DNA of 64,000 bases. Source: Erwinia tracheiphila (GTDB taxonomy: Bacteria; Pseudomonadota; Gammaproteobacteria; Enterobacterales; Enterobacteriaceae). Shown here piece after piece: positions 29,941 through 38,335 of the stretch (within the stretch, counting starts at the first letter, position 1; the number at the start of each line of letters is the position of its first letter). Under the pieces are notes generated by a model. It saw only the letters and a program-made list of their open reading frames with translations. It had not been told where the DNA came from and searched no databases. A program made the position numbers and the translations under genes. The stretch spans positions 1,054,001 to 1,118,000 of the forward strand of contig NZ_CP089932.1 in assembly GCF_021365465.1 (NCBI RefSeq). Direction: 5' to 3'.

Positions 29941-29969
29941 GGAACCGAATCCGTCCCAAAGGCCACACA
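29941..29969 (+). promoter_or_regulatory. hrp box (HrpL-dependent promoter)
   Basis: GGAACC, a 16-base spacer, then CCACACA matches the HrpL consensus GGAACC-N15/16-CCACNNA at every fixed base. It points towards the effector at 30347. In Erwinia, Pantoea and Pseudomonas syringae such boxes drive type III secretion effectors via the HrpL sigma factor. Confidence 0.88.
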
Positions 29970-30346
29970 ATTCGAGCATTTTGATGAAAATTTGGTGGCT
30001 GCATCACTTCAGCGTCAGCGGTCGAAAACCTTTAAATAGACGCTGCGAAATAGCCAACCGTTCAGCAGGCCCGTCAAGAGTCTGGCTCGCCCAGTACACA
30101 GCTGCAGTGCGCCGAGACAGCACTGCAGCGCGAACGCGAAGCGGCCAAACGTCACCTTGACTGCACGCGCCACTGAGGTGGCCCTGTTGGGGGAGCGGAG
30201 CCTCGTTCAGGGACCTGCGACGGTATGAACATCCGGTGCACCAGATCGAATTGCGGCAGACCAATGAGGTCTTGACCGTCAGGAACTACGACCAGGTGCG
30301 ATTCAATTGTGACAACGGCTGCAGTCGGATGGACTAAATTACAGGC

Positions 30347-33300
30347 ATGAAAATCTCCAGCGTTAATCTAAACACATTGAGCACAAACCGGTCTTTCCCG
30401 GAGGAGGACCCGCTCAGGAATACCGGGGAGCAGCCTGCAGGCAGTACCGGCACCCGTTGCAATGAGCGGCAGCCGGCAAAACGCCGACGGGTGGAGCAGG
30501 ATGAACCCAGGACGGTGCTGCAACGCAGTGAACTCTTGTACAAGAATGCACAAACTGGAACCAGTGGAGGCGCACGAGGCAGGGATGTCCAGCAACAGTC
30601 TGCCATTCCCCCGCACCGACGCAATGAGCTCACCGACCGACACCGTACCGGGCCGCACCCGGACAGAATGCCCGCTGACGTCAGTGCATCGATATCACAT
30701 AGTGGGTCACAAAGAACAGGGTATGGTTGGGAGGCCCCCCTGGCCGAACAAAAGTTCGACCGGGCAGCAAGAAAACGGCCTCGGGAAGAGCAGGAGTCGT
30801 ATCGGCAGTCAAAGCGGCCAGTGCATGGCATGGAGTTGACGGTGGCTGAACTTCGCCGGGCCGAACATCAGCTTGATCCGGCTGCAAAAAAGCAGTTGAA
30901 GACACAGCGAGAGCAGTATCGGAAGTGGCTGAGTGAACCCAACCAAATGGCTCAGAACCATAACGCTGCACTGTGCGTGTCGATGGCACGGAAAAACGCG
31001 CTGGCGCATCACATTCGTTGCGGGCTGGCGCTGCCCTTCCTGGATGAGAACGCCAACGCGCAAACCAATGCGCAGTGGCTCGACAAATACCTTCGGATGA
31101 TTGCCAGTGCGAGGCGGGCCACAGGCGCAGACTTAACGCATAGCGATCTCGATCATTGCACGGAGGTTGCGGCACAGTATCTCTACAAGACCGGGTGGTT
31201 CGGAGGTGCATCGCTGAAGCAGCTGGCCCATTTGGGCAACAAGCTGAGCAAGCACCCTAACCAGCAAGCGTGCATGGATGCAATCGCGTGGATCGCCGAA
31301 CAACTCAGGCAGGCCGACGATCTGTCGGGACTGGATGACCTCCACTCAGTCCTGCTCCTGAATGCCTTCACGAAAAACTTCAACAGCGGCAGGTGTGAAC
31401 GCGCGGTGGCTCGTCTGGCACGTCACCTGCAACGTAACCACCAGGCCCGGCCATCTTTGGACGCGAGGAACATCGGCCTGGTACTTAATGCATTCAGCAA
31501 GTGGTCCGATAATACGGACTGCCAATCCATGGCGTACTTGCTTGCTGATATGCTCGCCAGCAACAGCCGGTTGCGTCATGCGATGGATGGGCAGTGCGTC
31601 ACGCTCACGCTCAATGCCCTGAGCAAATGGCCCCATACGCCGCAGTGCGCGGACGCCGCCAGCGCACTGGCCCTGAGGCTGGCCAATGATCGCAAATTGC
31701 GCAACGTCCTCAAACCGCAAGAATTCGGAAACACATTGAGTGCCCTGAGTAAATGGCCCGACAGGCCGCACTGCGCGGACGCCGCCACCGCGCTGGCCTC
31801 GCGGCTGGCCGACGCGCGCGGGTTGCGCAACGCCCTCGACCCGCAAGGCGTGGCCAACGCGCTCAACGCCCTGAGCAAATGGCCCCACACGCCGCAGTGC
31901 GCGGACGCCGCCAGCGCGCTGGCCTCACGGCTGGCCAGTGATCGCGTGTTGCGCAACGCCCTCGAACCGCAAGGCGTGGCCACCGCGCTCAACGCCCTGA
32001 GCAAATGGCCCCACATGCCGGCCAGCGCGGACGCCGCCACCGCGCTGGCCTCGCGGCTGGCTGACGAGCGCAGTTTGCGCAGCGCTCTGAAACCGCAAGA
32101 ACTGGCCGCCGCGCTCAACGCCCTGAGCAAATGGCCCGACAGGCCGCAGTGCGCGGACGCTGCCACCGCGCTGGCCTCGCGTCTGGCCGACGAGCGAGGC
32201 TTGCGCAACGCCCTCAACCCGCAAGGCGTGGCCAACGCGCTCAACGCCCTGAGCAAATGGCCCGACAGGCCGCAGTGCGCGGACGCTGCCACCGCGCTGG
32301 CCTCGCGTCTGGCCGACGAGCGAGGGTTGCGCAACGCCCTCAACCCGCAAGAACTGGCCGCCGCGCTCAACGCCCTGAGCAAATGGCCCCACACGCCGCA
32401 CTGCGCGGACGCCGCCAGCGCGCTGGCCTCGCGGCTGGCCAGTGATCCCGGGCTGTGCGACACTCTCAACCCGCAACACGTGGCCACCGCGCTCAACGCC
32501 CTGAGCAAATGGCCCGACACGCCGCACTGCACTGCCGCCGCCAGCGCGCTGGCCTCACGGCTGGCCAGTGATCGCGGTTTGCGCAACGCCCTCGACCCGC
32601 AAGAACTGGCCAACGCGCTCAACGCCCTGAGCAAATGGCCCGACACGCCGCACTGCACTGCCGCCGCCAGCGCGCTGGCCTCACGGCTGGCCAGTGATCG
32701 CGGTTTGCGCAACGCCCTCGACCCGCAAGGCGTGGCCGCCGCGCTCAACGCCCTGAGCAAATGGCCCGACACGCCGCACTGCACTGCCGCCGCCAGCGCG
32801 CTGGCCTCGCGGCTGGCCAGTGATCGCGGTTTGCGCAACGCCCTCGACCCGCAAGGCGTGGCCAACACGCTCAACGCGCTGAGCAAATGGCCCGACGCGC
32901 CGCAGTGCGCGGACGCCGCCAGCGCGCTGGCCTCGCGTCTGGCCGACGAGCGAGGGTTGCGCAACGCCCTCGACCCGCAACACATGTCCACCGCGCTCAA
33001 CGCCCTGAGCAAATGGCCCGACGCGCCGCACTGCACGGACGCCGCCAGCACGCTGGCCTCGCGGCTGGCCAGTGATCGCGGTTTGCGCAACGCCCTCGAC
33101 CCGCAAGGCGTGGCCAACGTGCTCAACGCCCTGAGCAAATGGCCAGGGCGTGAGAACTGCGCGAACGCCGCCGCCGCGCTGGCCCCGCGGCTGGCCAGTG
33201 ATCGCGGCTTGCGCAACGCCCTCAACCCGCAAGGCGTGGCCAACGCGCTCAACGCCCTGAGCAAATGGCCCGACACGCCGCAGTGCGCGGACGCTGCCAC

Positions 33301-36300
33301 CGCGCTGGCCTCGCGTCTGGCCGACGAGCGAGGGTTGCGCAACGCCCTCAACCCGCAAGAACTGGCCGCCGCGCTCAACGCCCTGAGCAAATGGCCCCAC
33401 ACGCCGCACTGCGCGGACGCCGCCAGCGCGCTGGCCTCGCGGCTGGCCAGTGATCCCGGGCTGTGCGACACTCTCAACCCGCAAGGCGTGGCCAACGCGC
33501 TCAACGCCCTGAGCAAATGGCCCGACACGCCGAACTGCGCGGACGCCGCCAGCGCGCTGGCCTCGCGGCTGGCGGAGGACCACGATCTGCGACAAGCCAT
33601 GGATAAGCGACACGTGGCTGTGTCGCTCAATGCGCTGAGCAAATGTCTCGGAAGGTCGGCGTGTCAGTCGGCAGCGTTGCTGCTCGCCGAACGCGTCGGC
33701 TCGGCAGCGTTGCCATGGCAGCAGTTCGGGGCGCGGGAGATCCCCATGGTGGCCAACGCGATATCCCGCCTGCTGCACCTGGATGAGGAACAGTTCCAGA
33801 CTTTGGGCCGCGCCAAACTGCAGGCAATGGCCGGGCACCTGGAGCTGCACCCGCGTTTTGAGTCCGCCAGCGCGCAAGATATTGGGATGCTCTTCAAGGC
33901 CCTTTCATCGGCACAACTTCATCGTCAGATGCGTCCGCTGGCACGGCAGGCGTTGGAGCGGGTTGCGGTGCTCGCGCAGAACGACGGATTACGTGAAACC
34001 AACCTTGAGAGTCTCGGCAGCCTGTGCATGGGATTGTTGCCATTGATCCGCAGCCCGGAGTTGACCTCTCGCCATCGGCGCCATGCATTGCGCGTGTTCA
34101 ATACGTTGCAGCCCATCGTCGGGCGCAAGATCGACTTGTACCTGAGCGGCGGTGTCCCGCAGTCTTCGACCGACCCCGAACAGTACACCACACGATGCCC
34201 GGCGCTGACCTTCTTCCAGGTGCTCAAGGCTTACACAATGGTGAGCCGGCAATGTAAGCCGCGCCACGTCGAAGGCTCGCGCCAGGAAATTCGCCAACGT
34301 CGCGAAGAGTTGGGGAAATGGGTTGATAGTACGCTGGAGCGGACACGCGCGGCCATCGAGGGGGACCTCGGCGAGATGAGCTGGAACCTGATCGCGCAGA
34401 TCGAGGCCGGTGACCTTGTATTTGACGCCCTGGACCTGCGCATGGCGAAGGAAGCGCCGAAGATTACGCAGGCCCATCCACCGAGCCAGTTCGACCTTGG
34501 CGCCGGGCTCCTGAGCATGCGGTCGGCCCCCGGCGAGCTCGTCGCGCCGCCACCCGGCAACGGCAGCACGACCCACATCGTGGTCGATCTGCATGGCAGG
34601 GAAGTTTCGAGCAATGCGACCGAGACGAACAAGCCTTACTCGCTGTTTACAAGGCTGACGGGCTTGCCGTTGGTAGAGGTCCAGCTGCCTGGGGCGATTT
34701 CGACGTTCATGCTCGCGCGTACGCTCACCTACAAAGACGAACCCTGGCGCTTTGACATGTTCGGCGGCAGCCGCGCCACGCGAGGCAGGATGAGCCCCGC
34801 CCAGCTGCTGTCCGGCGGCACATCCGGAGCGCCGTCGCTGCTGCCGGCAATCCGCTATAGCGACACCTCACCGGGCAGTCCCCTGATGCAGCTCATCGCC
34901 AGGCTTGCCCCGCAACGCGAAGACTGGTCGCGGATGCAGCGCTCGCTACTGGAGATGGTGTCGGCCGATCACGTCATTGAGGGCACACTGCGTCTGGGAT
35001 TTTTTGAAGACGTCAGCGGCACGGCGCACCCGTTCAAGCCAACAGCACCGGACGGGCATGCATTGGCGCTGTGCCCCAACGATGGCTGCGGCTTCCTGAA
35101 GCTGGAGGTGGCACTACGCATACCTGCCTTCCGTGAGTACTTCACTGCCTGGCAGGCAGTGCAGGCCGGTGAGGCCAGCCAGGAGCAGCGAGACCTTATT
35201 GCCAGGGATAAGGGACCGACGCGGATGGCCCCTCAGGCGCTGCAGCACTTCCCACGTGACGAGGCCACACTGCAGGAGGCGCACGATGCGATGCAGCGGC
35301 GGCTGCAGGCGCTGCCGTCGGGGTTGAGTCAACTCACATTGTACGAACTGGCCACCGGCGGTGGCTACCAGGGCCAAAGAGTCAGGGCGGTGCCTGCTGC
35401 CGACGACAAGGTGCACCTACCGAGCCAGCGCAGCCAGGCCTTCGACGCCGCAGGCGGTGCCTTGCTGATCGGCAAGCCGCCTTACGACAAGGAGAACCTC
35501 CTGCCCGTGCCGGAAGAACGCGTCTCGACAGTGGCGCAGGGTGACGCCACCGCCGAATTCCTTTCGCAGTCCTTTGGTATCCAGTACAGCTACACTGGCT
35601 TCAACGACGGATCGGGCAGCGATGCCGAGATGCTGCACAGCAAGGGGATGCTCATCGTGGTGCCATCAAAGAACTGGCCGGCCGATTTCGAGGACATGGA
35701 CCTGGCCTGCTCGAAGGAGGACCTCAAGACCCTGTCGCGCTGGACGACTGGTCGCGACCGCGGTGCCGTACCGCAGGAGATGCTCAGCACCGGCAGCCTG
35801 AGGCTTAAGGACATAGTGGAGCCCGGACGCATGGGCGCACTGCCTATCCCGGAACTGCGCAAGCGCAACATGGACACCGACGGCGACGACGCGTTCGTGT
35901 ACGCAGGCTACCCCAGGCTTGCCGCGCTGATTTCGCGCGAGATGGCCGATCGCGAGTTACGCCGCGGCCAGCCACGTTCCTTCAAGCCGCCGAAGACGGC
36001 CACGCCGGCCATTGATCCTGACAGTGGCCACTACCAGGCGGGGCGGCTGTCCGAAATCATGGCGCTGCAGCGTGGCGGCCGGATCATGGGGGCGGCCAGC
36101 ACCCTGGCGGCGCGCTTCATGGCGCAGCCTGACCACCTGCGTGAGGCAATGGCGCGCAATATGATGTTCGGCACTTATGACGGCATTGAGCGTGACCTGC
36201 GTAACGGTCTACGTGTGGCACTTGACGGCAAAGCCAGAGATCCCCGGGTGTTGAAGGAACTGCGCAATCAGGCACACAACGCCATCGGGCTCGCCCACCA

Positions 36301-37639
36301 GCCCGAAGCACGTGAAGCCGCCAAACTTCTGCATGAGCAACTGCTTCGACTGGAGCAGGGGACATCCTTGCGTGCCGACGCGCCGCTGCTGCCGGATGCG
36401 CTGGGCGAGGCCTTCCCGAGCCTCGCCCAGGCGTACCTTGCGGCACCTGATACTGAGGCACGGATTCACGCCATCATCGACAACTACCCGGTGTGCAGGC
36501 TCTCGCACACGCAGTTCCCGGACGGGCAACCGGGGCTCATCCACGGCGAACCGGAACTGAGCATGCGCAACCTCTTCACTATCGCGATAAAGGTAGGCAC
36601 CGATGCGCTGAAGTCCGATACCGGCACGGCGCTGTTCGCCAAGATAGTGGAGTCGTGCGAACGATCCGAGCGAGGGTTCGCTGATCGAGTTCGCAGCGTA
36701 CCGTATGGCAAGGTGACTGCTCGTGACATGCATGATGGTCGCTTCGACGCCGAGCGGACCAGGGTGCACCTGCAGAACATTCCGACGATGGCAGCGGGCG
36801 TCATGCAAGACGCGCTACACTCGCTGCAGCAAGCTGGCCTGCTCGCCCCACCGCCGCCGCCCGCAGAGCGCCTGCGCACCGTGCAGCCTGAGGACATTGC
36901 GCTTGAGGCGCAGGCTTTACTGACGCGTGCTCGCGAGATGGAACCTGAGGTCACTCACATGCTGAAGCGTGTCGCCGAGTCTCATGCCGGGCAACTGGTG
37001 GGCATGGACCATCAACTGAAGTCGGTCAGCTCGTTGAAGGAAAAGTTAAAGCAGCAGATGGCTTTGAAAAACAAGATGCTGGAAGATGCCGTGGCCGGCG
37101 TGAACGATGCGCTGCGGTACAGCGTGGTACTGGAACCGCCGGATTTCACCGCTGGCTTGCGCGGTGTGCTGGCCTCGCTGGACGATCAGGGCCATGGGCG
37201 CGTCAAGCTGAACAACCTGTTTGCCAAGCACCGACCGGCCTTCAAAGCGGTCAACGTCACGTTGCGCAGTCCCGAAGGCGCGCTCTGGGAGATCCAGTTT
37301 CACACGCCCGACACCTTCAAACTCAAGGAGCAGTTCCACAATCTTTACAAGCGCAACCACGCGCTGCAGCTTCAGGGGGCTTCACTGGCTGAGCAGCAAG
37401 AAGTGCAGGCGCCCGCTCGAGACGCCTTCAGACTCGTGCCTTCGCCGCCAGAGTGCGATGAGATCGACGACTGGGAGGAGGAGAACGTCCCGGCCCTGGC
37501 AATGACAGCGCCGGCTTTCAAATCCAAACCAGGCAATAACAAAGACGCCGCAGAGTCTCGTGCAGGCATGAGCGGGGTTCGGGGAGCGATGGAACAGCGA
37601 ACTGACTTAAGAAGGATGGCTGTCCGGCATTCGTCCTGA
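30347..37639 (+). CDS. SKWP-repeat type III effector (RipS/XopAD-type), 2430 residues
   Basis: A giant candidate effector of the SKWP family known from Ralstonia (RipS) and Xanthomonas (XopAD). The Ser/Thr/Asn-rich start (MKISSVNLNTLSTNRSF) is typical of a type III signal. Residues ~290-1100 hold about 20 tandem 42-residue units, 16 with exact SKWP, in a helical OPR/HEAT-like pattern (ELANALNALSKWPDTPHC). Around 1409-1450 IVVDLHGREV and SLFTRLTGLPLVEVQLPG look RAP-like. DTDGDD occurs at 1843-1848. Residues ~2225-2340 have KSVSSLKEKL, DALRYSVV, VNVTLRSPEGALWEIQFHT and KEQFHNLYKR, a RelA/SpoT-like order. The frame is intact and GC-rich against its neighbours, which suggests transfer. It has a perfect hrp box and no recognised chaperone gene. 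Family firm; domain readings inferred. Confidence 0.9.
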   Translation: MKISSVNLNTLSTNRSFPEEDPLRNTGEQPAGSTGTRCNERQPAKRRRVEQDEPRTVLQRSELLYKNAQTGTSGGARGRDVQQQSAIPPHRRNELTDRHRTGPHPDRMPADVSASISHSGSQRTGYGWEAPLAEQKFDRAARKRPREEQESYRQSKRPVHGMELTVAELRRAEHQLDPAAKKQLKTQREQYRKWLSEPNQMAQNHNAALCVSMARKNALAHHIRCGLALPFLDENANAQTNAQWLDKYLRMIASARRATGADLTHSDLDHCTEVAAQYLYKTGWFGGASLKQLAHLGNKLSKHPNQQACMDAIAWIAEQLRQADDLSGLDDLHSVLLLNAFTKNFNSGRCERAVARLARHLQRNHQARPSLDARNIGLVLNAFSKWSDNTDCQSMAYLLADMLASNSRLRHAMDGQCVTLTLNALSKWPHTPQCADAASALALRLANDRKLRNVLKPQEFGNTLSALSKWPDRPHCADAATALASRLADARGLRNALDPQGVANALNALSKWPHTPQCADAASALASRLASDRVLRNALEPQGVATALNALSKWPHMPASADAATALASRLADERSLRSALKPQELAAALNALSKWPDRPQCADAATALASRLADERGLRNALNPQGVANALNALSKWPDRPQCADAATALASRLADERGLRNALNPQELAAALNALSKWPHTPHCADAASALASRLASDPGLCDTLNPQHVATALNALSKWPDTPHCTAAASALASRLASDRGLRNALDPQELANALNALSKWPDTPHCTAAASALASRLASDRGLRNALDPQGVAAALNALSKWPDTPHCTAAASALASRLASDRGLRNALDPQGVANTLNALSKWPDAPQCADAASALASRLADERGLRNALDPQHMSTALNALSKWPDAPHCTDAASTLASRLASDRGLRNALDPQGVANVLNALSKWPGRENCANAAAALAPRLASDRGLRNALNPQGVANALNALSKWPDTPQCADAATALASRLADERGLRNALNPQELAAALNALSKWPHTPHCADAASALASRLASDPGLCDTLNPQGVANALNALSKWPDTPNCADAASALASRLAEDHDLRQAMDKRHVAVSLNALSKCLGRSACQSAALLLAERVGSAALPWQQFGAREIPMVANAISRLLHLDEEQFQTLGRAKLQAMAGHLELHPRFESASAQDIGMLFKALSSAQLHRQMRPLARQALERVAVLAQNDGLRETNLESLGSLCMGLLPLIRSPELTSRHRRHALRVFNTLQPIVGRKIDLYLSGGVPQSSTDPEQYTTRCPALTFFQVLKAYTMVSRQCKPRHVEGSRQEIRQRREELGKWVDSTLERTRAAIEGDLGEMSWNLIAQIEAGDLVFDALDLRMAKEAPKITQAHPPSQFDLGAGLLSMRSAPGELVAPPPGNGSTTHIVVDLHGREVSSNATETNKPYSLFTRLTGLPLVEVQLPGAISTFMLARTLTYKDEPWRFDMFGGSRATRGRMSPAQLLSGGTSGAPSLLPAIRYSDTSPGSPLMQLIARLAPQREDWSRMQRSLLEMVSADHVIEGTLRLGFFEDVSGTAHPFKPTAPDGHALALCPNDGCGFLKLEVALRIPAFREYFTAWQAVQAGEASQEQRDLIARDKGPTRMAPQALQHFPRDEATLQEAHDAMQRRLQALPSGLSQLTLYELATGGGYQGQRVRAVPAADDKVHLPSQRSQAFDAAGGALLIGKPPYDKENLLPVPEERVSTVAQGDATAEFLSQSFGIQYSYTGFNDGSGSDAEMLHSKGMLIVVPSKNWPADFEDMDLACSKEDLKTLSRWTTGRDRGAVPQEMLSTGSLRLKDIVEPGRMGALPIPELRKRNMDTDGDDAFVYAGYPRLAALISREMADRELRRGQPRSFKPPKTATPAIDPDSGHYQAGRLSEIMALQRGGRIMGAASTLAARFMAQPDHLREAMARNMMFGTYDGIERDLRNGLRVALDGKARDPRVLKELRNQAHNAIGLAHQPEAREAAKLLHEQLLRLEQGTSLRADAPLLPDALGEAFPSLAQAYLAAPDTEARIHAIIDNYPVCRLSHTQFPDGQPGLIHGEPELSMRNLFTIAIKVGTDALKSDTGTALFAKIVESCERSERGFADRVRSVPYGKVTARDMHDGRFDAERTRVHLQNIPTMAAGVMQDALHSLQQAGLLAPPPPPAERLRTVQPEDIALEAQALLTRAREMEPEVTHMLKRVAESHAGQLVGMDHQLKSVSSLKEKLKQQMALKNKMLEDAVAGVNDALRYSVVLEPPDFTAGLRGVLASLDDQGHGRVKLNNLFAKHRPAFKAVNVTLRSPEGALWEIQFHTPDTFKLKEQFHNLYKRNHALQLQGASLAEQQEVQAPARDAFRLVPSPPECDEIDDWEEENVPALAMTAPAFKSKPGNNKDAAESRAGMSGVRGAMEQRTDLRRMAVRHSS
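31613..33650 (+). repeat. tandem 126-bp SKWP-encoding repeats
   Basis: About sixteen near-identical 126-bp units (42 codons) centred on CTGAGCAAATGGCCC. Several neighbours differ at only a few bases: the three PDTPHCT units at 32505-32880 are nearly the same. A two-unit block at about 32260-32472 recurs at about 33271-33482. This indicates recent expansion by duplication or unequal exchange. Degenerate units flank the array on both sides. Confidence 0.92.
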
Positions 37640-38072
37640 CTAACGCAGGCAGTTTGAACGGCTCTATTGGGCGTTGGTGCATGGATGCACTGGTTGCCGG
37701 GCTGAAACAGGGGTAACGGAAATTTCGGCGGTTCCGGCGTAGAACCCCAGGTTAAAAATCCGACGACGATGGCATTGTTAGACAAAACCCCACTTAGATC
37801 CCCGGCATCACTGGATGCGATTCAATCTCCTAACCATGAATGGCATCTTCACCGGCCGGAACCGGAGCAAGCTGGCGACGCAGCTCCTCACGCTCCACCA
37901 AGGCACTCAGCATGTCATCCAGCGGCAAGCGTTGTGAGGCGCTCGCGTAGACTGTCAGACAGGAAAACCCCGGAGCTTGCCGCCGGAACCCTGACCCGCC
38001 GCGAAACGGGTTTGTAGATTTCGTCGGTCTCCGGCCGGATTTTCAGTCCGGCCTTCAGCCAGCGGCTCAGCT
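37640..38072. other. inter-element debris with a short degenerate coding fragment
   Basis: After the effector and the right repeat arm, no whole gene is seen. On the reverse strand at about 37845-38070 two frames join as LSRWLKAGLKIRPETDEIYK, PVSRRVRVPA and then LPLDDMLSALVEREELRRQL with a natural-looking stop. This may be the tail of an unrecognised gene cut by the IS6-like end at 38073. I cannot name its family. Confidence 0.35.
37669..37687 (-). repeat. 19-bp inverted repeat, right arm
   Basis: GGGCGTTGGTGCATGGATG, the exact reverse complement of 29891-29909, lies 29 bases after the effector stop. The match does not extend beyond 19 bases on either side. Confidence 0.85.
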
Positions 38073-38187
38073 GGCACTGTTGCAAAAATCTGCAGGTAAT
38101 AAACGTATCGTCACCTTTTGATGATCGAGCAGCACATGAACCCATTCAAAGGCCGGCATTTTCAGCGCGACATTATCCTGTGGGCGG
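38073..38187 (+). mobile_element. IS6/IS26-family element, left-end remnant
   Basis: The IS26-type terminal repeat GGCACTGTTGCAAA lies at 38073-38086. From ATG 38138 the sequence encodes MNPFKGRHFQRDIILWAV, the characteristic start of IS6-family transposases, which normally reach about 234 residues. The reading is cut at 38187 by a tnpB-derived fragment. The rest of the element is absent. Confidence 0.85.
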
Positions 38188-38335
38188 TACCCGCAAGGCG
38201 TGAAGCTCGATAAAGCCAATAGTCGTATCTCGTTGCCCAGGTTAGGGTGGATTCGTTATCGCAACAGTCGTGAAGTCATTGGCGAAGTGAAAAACGTCAC
38301 GGTCAGCCAGTCATGCGGTAAATGGTATGTCAGTA
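38188..38335 (+). repeat. 148-bp internal fragment of tnpB
   Basis: Identical to 28969-29116 inside the tnpB gene, with abrupt edges on both sides (IS6-like sequence left, unrelated right). It encodes GVKLDKANSRISLPRLGW and following residues but no start or active site. It is a scrap from recombination or template switching, not a gene. Confidence 0.9.

Larger units (their letters stand above)
29881..30346 (+). promoter_or_regulatory. effector upstream region with hrp promoter and long leader
   Basis: The 466 bases hold one arm of a 19-bp inverted repeat (29891-29909) and the hrp box (29941-29969), leaving a leader of nearly 380 bases before the effector ATG. Within the leader, short high-GC segments look coding in alternating frames (QLQCAETALQREREAAKRHL, then RRYEHPVHQIELRQTNEVLT) but no complete gene can be assembled. 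It may be remnant sequence carried with the effector. Confidence 0.5.

Noticed and set aside
29915..30160. 81-codon forward frame overlapping the hrp box
   Set aside because: It starts upstream of the promoter, has no ribosome binding site and reads unrelated residues; treated as leader debris.
31613..33650. Regular repeats that could suggest a CRISPR array
   Set aside because: The unit is 126 bp with no unique spacers and encodes a continuous protein repeat; no cas genes are near.
31576..33877. Very long open frames on the reverse strand across the SKWP repeats (688 and 398 codons)
   Set aside because: They are by-products of a GC-rich 126-bp repeat lacking reverse stops; composition is low-complexity and the forward frame has a clear family, start and promoter.
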